Positions 9,163 through 17,754 of a DNA stretch of 35,529 bases are shown in pieces; the first letter of the stretch is position 1; each line of letters opens with the position of its first letter. This DNA comes from Bacteroides sp. GTDB lineage: Bacteria; Bacteroidota; Bacteroidia; Bacteroidales; Muribaculaceae. The notes beneath the pieces were generated by a model. The model had not been told where the DNA came from. It made no database searches and saw nothing but the letters and a program-made list of their open reading frames with translations. The translations under genes and the position numbers were made by a program. Location: NCBI GenBank assembly GCA_014802265.1, contig JAAVCP010000063.1:1-35529 (forward strand), given 5' to 3'.

Positions 9163-9786
9163 ATGAGCAAAAAAAGTATAATAATATCTATTCTGAGCTT
9201 TATCGTATTCTTTTCAGCGATTGATGGTAATGCTACTCTCACTCCTGAACAGATTGCACAGAAGGCAGCATCCGTAATTTCAAATTCAAAAAGCATATCT
9301 GCTGCTTTTACACTCAGTGGTAACGGAAGGAAATCAACCGGCACTCTGAAAAGTTCCGGAAATAAGTTTGCTGTCATTCTCCCTGAAGTGTCTTCATGGT
9401 ATAACGGTACGTTTCTCTATACCTACAATCCACGTATAGGCGAAACCACTGTTACCACTCCGACAGCTGTTGAACTGATGGAGTCAAACCCACTTTTGTA
9501 TGTAAAAGGAGGTGGCTCGCAATATACCTATAAGTTTTCTCCAGTGAAAAGAAATGGTAAATATGTGATTGACTTATTCCCTATGAAAGACAAGTCCGGC
9601 GTGAAAAAACTGACATTTACCATTAATTCCTCTAACTTTCATACGGAGAAAATCGTTGTAACTACATCAGGGGGTGCAATGACCATAGATGTGACATCAT
9701 TCATTCCGGGTGCGGGTATGTCGGATTCTGAGTTCGAATATCCAAAGTTAAAATATCCAAAGGCAGAGATTATTGATCTGCGTTGA
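9163..9786 (+). CDS. LolA-like outer-membrane lipoprotein carrier
   Basis: This 207-residue periplasmic protein probably ferries lipoproteins from the inner to the outer membrane. It has a Sec signal peptide (MSKKSIIISILSFIVFF, cleavage near residue 24), then a LolA-type half beta-barrel with alternating strand patterns such as GTLKSSGNKFAVILPEVSSWYNGTFLYTYNP and KLTFTINSSNFHTEKIVV. Sequence similarity to classical LolA is low, as is usual in Bacteroidetes, so the call rests on layout, length and position after ftsK. The gene begins 6 nt after ftsK, implying co-transcription. A LolB-like or other outer-membrane lipid-binding role cannot be excluded. Confidence 0.8.
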   Translation: MSKKSIIISILSFIVFFSAIDGNATLTPEQIAQKAASVISNSKSISAAFTLSGNGRKSTGTLKSSGNKFAVILPEVSSWYNGTFLYTYNPRIGETTVTTPTAVELMESNPLLYVKGGGSQYTYKFSPVKRNGKYVIDLFPMKDKSGVKKLTFTINSSNFHTEKIVVTTSGGAMTIDVTSFIPGAGMSDSEFEYPKLKYPKAEIIDLR

Positions 9787-9871
9787 ATATATAAGAAATC
9801 GAATTATATACGTTATAAATTTAGATTGCGTCGTTAAAACGATGCTTAATAGAAAAACTCAATCATATATC

Positions 9872-10819
9872 ATGGCAGAAGAAAAAACACGAGTACTTGT
9901 GATAGGATCAGGACCGGCAGGCTACACAGCAGGATTGTATGCTTCAAGAGCGAACCTCCAACCGGTTATTTATGAAGGAAATCAGCCCGGCGGTCAGCTT
10001 ATGCAGACCACAGAGATAGAAAATTTCCCCGGCTATCCTGAGGGTGTGCAGGGTCCTGAGATGATGGAGCATTTCCGACAGCAGGCACTTCGCTTTGGTG
10101 CTGAAATTCGTTCAAGGGTCATTACAAAGGTTGACTTCTCCAGCCGTCCATTCCGTTGTGAGGATGAGAAGGGAGATATAATCTGGGCAGAGACAGTCAT
10201 AATTTCTACCGGCGCTTCTGCAAAATATCTTGGACTTCCCGATGAGGAGAAGTATCGTGGGTTAGGCGTGAGTGCCTGTGCTACCTGCGACGGATTCTTC
10301 TATCGCAAGAAAAATGTAGCAGTAGTGGGTGGTGGTGACACTGCTTGTGAAGAAGCTCTTTATCTTTCCACTCTTGCAAAGAAGGTTTACCTTATTGTAA
10401 GACGTGGTGTGCTGCGTGCCTCTGAAGTTATGCAACGCAGAGTGAAGGAGAAAGAGAATATTGAAATCTTGTTCCATTGCAACACTGAAGGTCTGTTTGG
10501 TGAAGATGGTGTTGAGGGCGCACATATTGTTAAGAATATAGGTACTCCCGAGGAGTCAAGATTTGATATTGAAATCGACGGTTTCTTCCTTGCTATAGGT
10601 CACCGTCCCAACACGGAGATCTTCCGTGGTCAGATTGACCTCGATGAGGAAGGATACGTTAAAGTTAAGGGTGCCACTACACTCACCAACGTTGACGGTG
10701 TATTCGCCGCCGGTGATTGTGCCGATCCACGTTACCGTCAGGCTATATCGGCTGCCGGTACCGGCTGTCGGGCAGCCCTTGATGCGGAAAAATTCCTTAT
10801 GGAACATTCCGAACTTTAA
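9872..10819 (+). CDS. trxB: Thioredoxin-disulfide reductase
   Basis: This 315-residue FAD-dependent enzyme passes electrons from NADPH to thioredoxin in the cytoplasm. It shows the FAD-binding VIGSGPAGYTAGLYASRA near the start, the redox-active CATCDGFF (CxxC) in the middle, the NADPH-binding VVGGGDTACEEALYL and the C-terminal FAD motif GVFAAGDCAD. The frame is open back to 9773, but the protein from MAEEKTRVLV (9872) matches the family start; an ATG at 9842 is the alternative. About 85 bp separate it from the LolA-like gene, the largest gap in this gene train, so an internal promoter is possible. Confidence 0.96.
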   Translation: MAEEKTRVLVIGSGPAGYTAGLYASRANLQPVIYEGNQPGGQLMQTTEIENFPGYPEGVQGPEMMEHFRQQALRFGAEIRSRVITKVDFSSRPFRCEDEKGDIIWAETVIISTGASAKYLGLPDEEKYRGLGVSACATCDGFFYRKKNVAVVGGGDTACEEALYLSTLAKKVYLIVRRGVLRASEVMQRRVKEKENIEILFHCNTEGLFGEDGVEGAHIVKNIGTPEESRFDIEIDGFFLAIGHRPNTEIFRGQIDLDEEGYVKVKGATTLTNVDGVFAAGDCADPRYRQAISAAGTGCRAALDAEKFLMEHSEL

Positions 10820-10838
10820 AAAACTATAGTATCTCGGT

Positions 10839-11291
10839 ATGACACGTATGGAAGAAATGGAAAATAAGGGAAAGGAGCTTGCACTTGATATGCGCTATCT
10901 GCGGATGGCGAAAATATGGAGTGAGAATTCTTATTGCGTCAGGCGTAAGGTAGGAGCACTTTTGGTAAAAGACAAGATGATAATCTCCGACGGTTATAAT
11001 GGCACACCCTCCGGTTTTCCAAATATTTGTGAAGATGATTCCAATGTCACTTTCCCTTACGTGCTACATGCGGAGGCAAATGCCATCACCAAGGTGGCAA
11101 GAAGCAATAACTCGAGCAATGGAAGCACACTCTATGTTACGGCAAGCCCGTGTATAGAGTGTGCCAAGCTCATCATTCAGGCAGGAATACGCAGAGTTGT
11201 ATTTTCTGAATTATACAGGATCACTGACGGCATTGACCTTTTAAGAAAAGCAGGTGTAGAAGTGACCCATATTCCGGATATTGATGAATAA
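10839..11291 (+). CDS. dCMP/cytidine deaminase family protein (ComEB-like)
   Basis: This zinc enzyme of 150 residues probably converts dCMP to dUMP, feeding thymidylate synthesis. The zinc and catalytic motifs are complete: HAEANAI (ligand His and proton-shuttle Glu) and PCIECAKLI (two Cys ligands), with the substrate-side signature DGYNGTPSGFPN near residue 55 typical of dCMP deaminases. An inner start at MEEMENKGK (10848) is possible. It begins 20 nt after trxB and overlaps the next gene by 8 nt. Known family members are often allosterically controlled by dCTP and dTTP; I cannot judge this here. Confidence 0.92.
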   Translation: MTRMEEMENKGKELALDMRYLRMAKIWSENSYCVRRKVGALLVKDKMIISDGYNGTPSGFPNICEDDSNVTFPYVLHAEANAITKVARSNNSSNGSTLYVTASPCIECAKLIIQAGIRRVVFSELYRITDGIDLLRKAGVEVTHIPDIDE

Positions 11292-12909
11292 GAAAAGAAA
11301 CCTTGGGCTTGTAGCTCTTCCGCTGCTGGTGGCATGCGGTGTGATTGGAGGAGTGTTTATAGGAACATATATCACCAAGAGAAGTCTTTCTCCCGAACAG
11401 GAGAAACTCCGCACGGTTTTACGTCTTGTGGAGACTGAGTATGTGGATCAAATAGATATTGATTCTCTGATAGAGGCTACCCTCCCGGGGCTGCTTACTT
11501 CACTTGATCCTCATTCTGCATACATACCGGCTGAGGATCTTACCGGCGTGAATGATGAGCTCGCCGGTTCGTTTAGCGGAGTAGGGGTTTCATTTCAGAT
11601 AGTCAATGACACTGTGAGGGTAGTTGAAGTGATTCCGGGAGGACCGGCAGAGAAGGTCGGTATCCTTCAGGGAGATAAAATCATCAAGGCAGACACTACC
11701 ACATTGACCGGTCCGGAAGTCACGTCAGACAACGTGTTTAAGACTCTGCGTGGGCAGAAGGGTACCAAGGTAGTACTGACTATTAAGCGTAGCAACTCTG
11801 AAGCCCCACTTACATTTGATGTTGTCAGAGGTGATATCCCTGTTAATTCTGTGGATGTGGCTTACATGCTTGATGATGAGGTAGGATATTTGCGTGTGAC
11901 AAAATTCTCCCGCAATACGTATATGGAATTTTTCAATGCCCTTAATGATCTCAAAGCTGACGGGGCAAAGAAATATGTGATAGATCTGCGTGGTAACTCA
12001 GGTGGATTTATGGATCAAGCCATTTATATGGCAAATGAGTTTCTTCCTCCAGGAAGAATGATTGTCTACACCAAGGGTAGACGTGCAGATAATGAGACAA
12101 TGGCTATAAGCGACGGGAGTGGAAAATTTATGGACGCAGAGATAACCGTACTCACAAATGAGTCATCGGCATCAGCGTCAGAGATTTTTGCGGGAGCAAT
12201 TCAGGATAATGACCGAGGTCTGGTTGTAGGGCGACGCTCCTTTGGCAAAGGTCTCGTGCAGAATCAGACGGAACTTCCTGACAGTTCTGCAATCCGTCTG
12301 ACGGTTGCACGTTACTATACCCCTTCCGGACGATCAATTCAGAAAGAATATGCCAGGGGTGATGCCAACAAATATGATCTTGACATAGTTGACCGTTTCA
12401 CTCATGGAGAGTTTTATAATGCTGACAGTATTAAGCTCGACAAGAGTAAGATCTTTACTACAGCCAACGGTAGGACAGTGTATGGTGGAGGTGGAATCAT
12501 GCCTGATATTTTCGTGCCTGAAGACACCACAGGTTTCACATCTTATTATATAAGTGTGGCTAATAAGGGGCTTATTCAGAAATTTGCCTTTTCGGTTGCC
12601 GACAAATATCGGGAAATGCTTGACGGTGTCAAAAGCATTGACAGGTTGCTTAAAGTGCTTCCCCGCGATAACACTCTTCTTGATAATTTTGTAAGTTATG
12701 CCGCCAAGAATGGAGTCCCGGCAAGATGGTATTATATCAACCAATCGCGCGAATTGCTTCTCAATCAGATAAAGGCAATGATAGCCCGTGACGTGTTAGG
12801 TTATTCAGCTTTCATAGAATTGCTGAATAAAGATGACTCGGCTGTAAATAAGGCTTTGCTTCTTCTGAAAGATGGTAAATCGCCGATTGAAATAAAATTG
12901 GAAAAGTAA
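11284..12909 (+). CDS. S41 family C-terminal processing peptidase (CtpA-like)
   Basis: This 541-residue envelope protease is held by an N-terminal signal anchor (residues 8-28, hydrophobic). It then has a tail-specific-protease N-terminal region (LVETEYVDQIDIDSLIEATLPGLLTSLDPHSAYI), a PDZ domain (GVGVSFQIVNDTVRVVEVIPGGPAEKVGILQGDKI, about 95-180) and the S41 catalytic core with the nucleophile in NESSASASE and the Lys base in RRSFGKGLVQ. The C-terminal 170 residues are an extension common in Bacteroidetes CtpA. I chose ATG at 11284 rather than the TTG just before it. It overlaps the deaminase gene by 8 nt and shares TAATG with the next gene, so translation is probably coupled. Confidence 0.94.
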   Translation: MNKKRNLGLVALPLLVACGVIGGVFIGTYITKRSLSPEQEKLRTVLRLVETEYVDQIDIDSLIEATLPGLLTSLDPHSAYIPAEDLTGVNDELAGSFSGVGVSFQIVNDTVRVVEVIPGGPAEKVGILQGDKIIKADTTTLTGPEVTSDNVFKTLRGQKGTKVVLTIKRSNSEAPLTFDVVRGDIPVNSVDVAYMLDDEVGYLRVTKFSRNTYMEFFNALNDLKADGAKKYVIDLRGNSGGFMDQAIYMANEFLPPGRMIVYTKGRRADNETMAISDGSGKFMDAEITVLTNESSASASEIFAGAIQDNDRGLVVGRRSFGKGLVQNQTELPDSSAIRLTVARYYTPSGRSIQKEYARGDANKYDLDIVDRFTHGEFYNADSIKLDKSKIFTTANGRTVYGGGGIMPDIFVPEDTTGFTSYYISVANKGLIQKFAFSVADKYREMLDGVKSIDRLLKVLPRDNTLLDNFVSYAAKNGVPARWYYINQSRELLLNQIKAMIARDVLGYSAFIELLNKDDSAVNKALLLLKDGKSPIEIKLEK

Positions 12910-13472
12910 TGGAAAACACTAAAGTAATGGAAAAGAGCGAAATCAGACGTAAAGTCAAGGCTTTGCGTACCATGCTCTCCGACATGGAAAAAAGAAACGC
13001 GGCACGTGAGGTGTTTGACCGTCTTGAAAAGACAGCCGCTTTTATTCTCGCAGACAGGATTCTTATGTATCATTCTCTCCCCGATGAACTCTATACTCAT
13101 GAATTTTTGTCAAAATGGGCATCAAGAAAGCATTTTTTCCTCCCCAGGGTGAATGGGGTTGACTTGGAGATTCTTCCTTACGAAGAGTCGCGTCTGGAGT
13201 TAGGTAGTTTTCATATTGAAGAGCCTACCGGAACCAATACAGTTGACCCTTCAGAAATTGAACTGATAGTGGTTCCTGCCGTGGCATACGACCGCCGTGG
13301 AAATCGTCTCGGACGCGGCAAAGGTTTCTATGACCGACTGCTTAAAACTACTAAAGCCACAAAAATCGGAGTGGGATATGAGTTCCAACTCTATGATGAA
13401 CTTCCTACAGAACCACATGATGTAGGAATGGATATAGTAATCACACAGACCACCACTGTAAGGATCAAATAA
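12909..13472 (+). CDS. 5-formyltetrahydrofolate cyclo-ligase
   Basis: This 187-residue cytoplasmic enzyme uses ATP to convert 5-formyl-THF to 5,10-methenyl-THF in one-carbon metabolism. It shows the N-terminal basic helix (EIRRKVKALR), the central FFLPRVNG and LGSFHIEEPTGT segments, and the diagnostic C-terminal GNRLGRGKGFYDRLL. The length is typical. Its ATG overlaps the preceding stop by one base (TAATG) and its own stop overlaps the next ATG in the same way, a strong sign of operon coupling. A second possible start is MEKSEIRRK at 12927. Confidence 0.93.
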   Translation: MENTKVMEKSEIRRKVKALRTMLSDMEKRNAAREVFDRLEKTAAFILADRILMYHSLPDELYTHEFLSKWASRKHFFLPRVNGVDLEILPYEESRLELGSFHIEEPTGTNTVDPSEIELIVVPAVAYDRRGNRLGRGKGFYDRLLKTTKATKIGVGYEFQLYDELPTEPHDVGMDIVITQTTTVRIK

Positions 13473-14125
13473 TGGCATTATATAATGTAGATTCCAAGCT
13501 ATCTGATGCTATAATGGCACACCCTTCGTTGATTCCCGTAATCAATCGTTTGGGCATCGTTCTGGGTGTGGGTGACAAGTCTGTCGGAATTGTGTGCGCA
13601 CAGGCGCATATCAGTTCCGACTTTTTCCTTTCTGTTGTCAACACCTTTGTTGATGAAGAGTATTTCCCGATAAATGCCCGTGATGCATTTTCTATTGACA
13701 AGACGATAGATTATCTGAGAAAGACCTCAACGTTCTATTGCAATGTGCAACTCCCTAACATAGACCGTCACTTTAATTCTCTTATTAAAAGAAGTGGATC
13801 TGACAACAATCTACAGATGCTGCGGAAATTTTATTCCGGCATGAAAGAACAACTCGAATGGTGTCTTGACAAGGAAGAGAATAATATATTTCTGGCAATA
13901 GATGAGAAAAGTGAGCCTACTGATATAGATGCAGTAGTCAGAGGATATGGGGAAGTGGAAGAAAAATTGCAAGATCTACTTACTTTTTTTGTGGTTCATC
14001 TTCGCGGCCAGTACGATAGGAATTTATGTATGGCAGTGGTATCAGCGGTCTTCTCCTTAGAAAAAGATGTCAGGCAGAATAACAGGATACGCAACCGTAT
14101 TCTTCTTCCGATGTTACGCGATTAA
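13472..14125 (+). CDS. RIC/ScdA-like hemerythrin-fold protein with degraded metal site
   Basis: Its 217 residues resemble the RIC (YtfE/ScdA) iron-centre repair family in layout. An N-terminal ScdA_N-like domain (residues 6-60: LSDAIMAHPSLIPVINRLGIV...) is followed by a four-helix region. The usual Cys-Cys of ScdA_N (GIDFCCGG) is replaced (GIVLGVGD). In the helical part the expected paired His are replaced (TFYCNVQLPNIDRHF), and HMxxEE becomes CLDKEENNIF; only scattered His and Glu remain. Diiron binding is therefore doubtful, and a sensory or protein-interaction role is possible. It is coupled by a 1-nt overlap to the folate gene and lies 13 nt before a LuxR-type regulator, suggesting the two work together. 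The family assignment is inferred by eye. Confidence 0.6.
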   Translation: MALYNVDSKLSDAIMAHPSLIPVINRLGIVLGVGDKSVGIVCAQAHISSDFFLSVVNTFVDEEYFPINARDAFSIDKTIDYLRKTSTFYCNVQLPNIDRHFNSLIKRSGSDNNLQMLRKFYSGMKEQLEWCLDKEENNIFLAIDEKSEPTDIDAVVRGYGEVEEKLQDLLTFFVVHLRGQYDRNLCMAVVSAVFSLEKDVRQNNRIRNRILLPMLRD

Positions 14126-14138
14126 GCTGTTGTTGCGT

Positions 14139-14687
14139 ATGAATAGAAATTTTAATATAGCAGTGATAGGCTTGAGTGTATTGGAGACGATTGGCATACG
14201 TTCACTTATTCATGAGGAATTTAATGCTAAGGTGGAAAGATATGGCAGTTTCACTGACTATCATGTTATGGCAGATGAAGCAGAAGGTTATGTGGTCAGT
14301 TCTGATGTTTTTTCGGCAAATATTGATTTCTTTCTTCCCCGCAAGCAAAAGACTGTACTCATTGTTACTGATGCCCTTTTTGTCAATTCCTCTTCTTCAG
14401 GCTTAAGTATAGTCAGCTGTAACTCAGATGAAGCGAATATAAAAAAGGTCTTGATATCTGTATTTAAGAATATAGAAGACGGTAGTCCGCAGCATGACTC
14501 ACTATCAGGGAGAGAGACGGAGGTGCTGAAGCTTATAGCTTCCGGAAAGATTAATAAGGAGATAGCCGACATATTGTGTATATCTGTTAATACAGTTATA
14601 ACACATAGAAAGAATATTTCAGCAAAACTTGGCATAAAGTCAGCATCCGGGATGTCACTTTATGCGATGATGAATGGGATTATATAA
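14139..14687 (+). CDS. LuxR-type HTH transcriptional regulator with atypical N-terminal domain
   Basis: A 182-residue DNA-binding protein. The C-terminus (about 118-180) is a clear GerE/LuxR helix-turn-helix: LSGRETEVLKLIASGKINKEIADILCISVNTVITHRKNISAKLGIKS. The N-terminal 110 residues have a receiver-like alternation of strands and helices (FNIAVIGLS..., KTVLIVTDALFV) but no recognisable phospho-acceptor Asp pocket, so it may be a pseudo-receiver. I chose ATG at 14139 because the longer open frame from 14067 overlaps the preceding gene, while this start leaves a 13-nt gap. Pairing with the RIC-like gene suggests redox, NO or iron-related control. It recalls the LuxR regulator CdhR of Porphyromonas, but I cannot confirm orthology. 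Confidence 0.82.
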   Translation: MNRNFNIAVIGLSVLETIGIRSLIHEEFNAKVERYGSFTDYHVMADEAEGYVVSSDVFSANIDFFLPRKQKTVLIVTDALFVNSSSSGLSIVSCNSDEANIKKVLISVFKNIEDGSPQHDSLSGRETEVLKLIASGKINKEIADILCISVNTVITHRKNISAKLGIKSASGMSLYAMMNGII

Positions 14688-14737
14688 CTTAAAAAACATG
14701 AATTAAAAAAAATATTTATCGTTTTTCGGTAAATTTT

Positions 14738-14768
14738 TTTGAAAAATTAAAAAAATCGTATAACTTTG
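14738..14768 (+). promoter_or_regulatory. Promoter of the M16 peptidase gene
   Basis: TTTG at 14738-14741, a 19-nt spacer and TAACTTTG at 14761-14768 form a full Bacteroidetes promoter. The leader to the ATG at 14825 is about 50 nt. The A/T-rich stretch just upstream (14700-14745) may also act as a weak terminator for the LuxR gene. Confidence 0.75.
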
Positions 14769-14824
14769 CATCGTGACAAACAGAAAACACTTACCCAAAT
14801 AATAATAACTAAAACCAAACTATT

Positions 14825-17638
14825 ATGATCAGGAAAATCGTGAGCATCGCAATGTGCCTTATGGGCATGGTTTGTGCTAATGCGCAGATGCCGCAACTGA
14901 CTCCGCTTCCCCTCAATCCGAAGGTGAAGCATGGTGTGCTCCCTAATGGCTTGAGCTATTACATTATGCACAACGAGGAACCGAAAGAACGTGCGAACTT
15001 CTACATCGCACAGAAAGTAGGCTCTACGCTTGAAACAGAAGACCAACTTGGTCTTGCCCACTTCCTTGAACACATGGCGTTCAATGGCACTTCTCATTAT
15101 CCCGGTAAGAATATGCTCAACTATCTTCAGAGTAAAGGTATCCGTTTTGGTGAGGATATTAATGCTTACACAGGTTTTGATGAGACAGTATATAATATTA
15201 ATAATGTCCCAACCACTGATCAAAATCTAATGGATAGCGTGCTGCTCGTTCTTCATGATTGGAGTGGTGAGATTCTTCTTGAGGAATCTGAGATAGATGC
15301 AGAACGTGGTGTGATCCGTGAGGAATGGCGTAGCCGTAATAATGCCAATACCCGTATGTATACAGCTATGCTCCCGGTTATCTATGAGGAATATCAATAT
15401 CATCAGATGCCTATTGGCTCAATGGACGTTGTTATGAACTTCAAGCCGGAAGTGCTCCGTGCATACTATAAGAAATGGTATCGTCCGGATCAGCAGGGTA
15501 TTGTGATAGTGGGTGACTTTGATGTTGATGCCATGGAAGCCAAGGTGAAAGAGCTTTTCACCCCTATCGTGATGCCAGAGAATGCCGCACCACGAGTATA
15601 TCCGAATGTAAGTGACAATAAGGAACCTATTTATTTTGCATTTACAGATCCTGAGCTAAGTCAGCCCCGCACTACTATCTCATTTAAATCTGATATGGTA
15701 CCGGTTGAATATAGAAATACTTTGGAAGTATATGTTAATGACGGTCTTGTCAAGAATATAATTTCAGCTCTTATCAATAATCGTCTTTCTGAGTATGCTA
15801 TTGATCCAGAGTGTGATTATGCCGGTGCCGGAGTTTATTTTGATAACTATTATGTTTCTAAGACAAAGGATGCTTTTAATATTGTTGCTATTCCGAAGAA
15901 TGGTAATACTCAAGCAGCAGTAGCAGATGTAATGGGCATCGTTGCTCGTGGCTGTAAGACCGGTTTTACTGACTCCGAACTTCAGCGTGTGAAAGATGAA
16001 TTGCTTTCAAACTATGAGACCATGTATAATGAGCGAGACAAAACTGATACCGGACGTCTTGCCAATGAAATTATACGTCATTTTATTGATAATGAACCGG
16101 CTCCAGGCATAGAGACTGAATATCAACTTATGCAGCAGATTCTTCCTTCCATTCCCGTTGACATGATTAATATGCAGCTCCCCGGACTGCTCACAACTGA
16201 GAACATGGTGATTGTGACCTCAGAGCCTAAACAAGATGGTTTTGAGATTGTAGCTGAAGACGTTATGCTTAAGACTATTACAGATGCCATGAATGCAGAA
16301 TACGAGGCGTTTGTTGATGAAGTGATCACTGAACCTCTTATTGCCCAGCTTCCTGCTCCTGGTAAAATCACAAATATTGAAGAAAATACTGCCCTTGGCA
16401 CTACTGTATTTATACTGTCTAATGGAATCAAGGTTGTATTGAAAACTACTGACTTCTCTGCTGACCAAATAATGATGACTGCTTTCCAGAATGGAGGTAA
16501 GCGCACATATAATAAGGATCAGGCTGATAATATAAATATAATGGATATAGCCTTTGAGGTTTCAAAGATGGGTCCGTTTGACGTAAATACACTCAGAAAG
16601 TATTTGACCGGTAAGCAGGTTGCTCTTGGTTATTCAATGAACACCTATACTAATTCACTTTCAGGTTATTCTAATGTGAAAGATTTCCAGACATTAATGG
16701 AGCTTATCTACACTACCTTTACTAACCTGGGCAAAGACCAGACTACTTACGATGTCATGGCAGAAAGAATGAAATCCATGCTTGCTGCCAGAGCCACTGA
16801 TCCGGAGACTATGTTCTTCAGAGAGGTTGCCAAGACAAGATATGAGAACAACCCACTGATGCAGAGCCTTTCAGTTGAGAATTTGGAGAAAGCTAACTAT
16901 TCTACAGCATTTGACATGATTCAAAACACTCTGAAGAATGCGGCTGACTATACATTCATCTTCACAGGCAACATTGATGCTGCCACTATACGTCCTCTTC
17001 TTGAACAGTATGTGGCAACCCTTCCCGTGGCTCCTGTTGCTAAGGTTGATGTGGTCACTCCAATTGTTTTGGCTCCCGGTCAGGTGAAAAACGAATACAA
17101 GCAGGCTATGCAGAATCCTGCAACACGTGTGTTTGACATATACAGCGGCACTAATGTTCCATTCAATGTCAAGAATGACATTTTAGTTTCATTAATGGGT
17201 CAGATTGTTGACAATCGCTTTGTTGAGACTCTTCGTGAAGAGGAGGGAGGCACATACGGTGCTTCTGTAGCCGGACAGATGAATCCCAATACCAATGAGT
17301 GGACTCTTCTTTATTACTTCGTTACTAATAAAGAACAGCAGGATCAGCTTATCAAACGTGCTGATGCGGAATTCCTTGACATTCTCAATAACGGCACTGA
17401 TGAAGTCAACTTCAATAAGGTTAAGGAGGCAATGATCAAGCAATATGAGATCAATGTCCGCACAAATGGCTACTGGGATGGTAATCTTCTCGCATACGAG
17501 AGAGGTTATGATTATATCACAGGCTATCTTGAGACCCTTAACTCGATTACTCTTCAGGATCTCAACAACTTCATGAAGACTCTCTATAACGGTAAGAACC
17601 GTATTCAGGTTATTCAAGAAGGATATGCGGCAGAGTGA
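14825..17638 (+). CDS. Exported M16 family zinc metallopeptidase (two-repeat, pitrilysin-like)
   Basis: This 937-residue protease has a Sec signal peptide (MIRKIVSIAMCLMGMVCANAQ, cleavage near residue 20) and acts in the periplasm or at the outer membrane. The inverted zinc motif HFLEH is at residues 79-83 (His79, Glu82 and His83), with the third ligand Glu160 in DAERGVIREEW at the expected spacing. The second half is a non-catalytic M16_C repeat with the usual ETLREEEGGTYGASV segment near residue 805, which helps bind substrate. The length matches Bacteroidetes insulinase-like peptidases (about 930-950). It stands alone between its own promoter and a strong terminator. The substrate is unknown; peptide digestion is likely. 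Confidence 0.95.
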   Translation: MIRKIVSIAMCLMGMVCANAQMPQLTPLPLNPKVKHGVLPNGLSYYIMHNEEPKERANFYIAQKVGSTLETEDQLGLAHFLEHMAFNGTSHYPGKNMLNYLQSKGIRFGEDINAYTGFDETVYNINNVPTTDQNLMDSVLLVLHDWSGEILLEESEIDAERGVIREEWRSRNNANTRMYTAMLPVIYEEYQYHQMPIGSMDVVMNFKPEVLRAYYKKWYRPDQQGIVIVGDFDVDAMEAKVKELFTPIVMPENAAPRVYPNVSDNKEPIYFAFTDPELSQPRTTISFKSDMVPVEYRNTLEVYVNDGLVKNIISALINNRLSEYAIDPECDYAGAGVYFDNYYVSKTKDAFNIVAIPKNGNTQAAVADVMGIVARGCKTGFTDSELQRVKDELLSNYETMYNERDKTDTGRLANEIIRHFIDNEPAPGIETEYQLMQQILPSIPVDMINMQLPGLLTTENMVIVTSEPKQDGFEIVAEDVMLKTITDAMNAEYEAFVDEVITEPLIAQLPAPGKITNIEENTALGTTVFILSNGIKVVLKTTDFSADQIMMTAFQNGGKRTYNKDQADNINIMDIAFEVSKMGPFDVNTLRKYLTGKQVALGYSMNTYTNSLSGYSNVKDFQTLMELIYTTFTNLGKDQTTYDVMAERMKSMLAARATDPETMFFREVAKTRYENNPLMQSLSVENLEKANYSTAFDMIQNTLKNAADYTFIFTGNIDAATIRPLLEQYVATLPVAPVAKVDVVTPIVLAPGQVKNEYKQAMQNPATRVFDIYSGTNVPFNVKNDILVSLMGQIVDNRFVETLREEEGGTYGASVAGQMNPNTNEWTLLYYFVTNKEQQDQLIKRADAEFLDILNNGTDEVNFNKVKEAMIKQYEINVRTNGYWDGNLLAYERGYDYITGYLETLNSITLQDLNNFMKTLYNGKNRIQVIQEGYAAE

Positions 17639-17670
17639 TTATTGACAAAATAATTTGATAATAATTAATT

Positions 17671-17710
17671 AAATACGGAGATATTCAAAATGGATTTCTC
17701 CGTATTTTTT
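17671..17710 (+). terminator. Rho-independent terminator after the M16 gene
   Basis: A perfect 11-bp stem (17671-17681 with 17697-17707) with a 15-nt loop is followed by a T-run. Confidence 0.85.
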
Positions 17711-17728
17711 AATGTGAGGTATTTTTTG

Positions 17729-17736
17729 TAACTTAG
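17729..17736 (+). promoter_or_regulatory. Possible -7 element of the M3 peptidase gene
   Basis: TAACTTAG differs from TAnnTTTG at one position and is followed by GC, as in other promoters here. No convincing -33 element lies 19-21 nt upstream, so the call is tentative. Confidence 0.4.
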
Positions 17737-17754
17737 CAGAAAAATTAAATTATC

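Noticed and set aside
9773..9871. N-terminal extension of trxB by 33 residues
   Set aside because: The extension has no family counterpart and begins inside the LolA-like gene; the ATG at 9872 gives the standard N-terminus.
14067..14138. Longer start for the LuxR-type regulator
   Set aside because: It would overlap the preceding gene by 59 nt and adds residues unlike the family; the ATG at 14139 fits better.
14700..14760. AT-rich hairpin-like stretch before the M16 gene
   Set aside because: Pairing is mostly A/T with several mismatches. It is mentioned under the promoter but not supported as a separate terminator.
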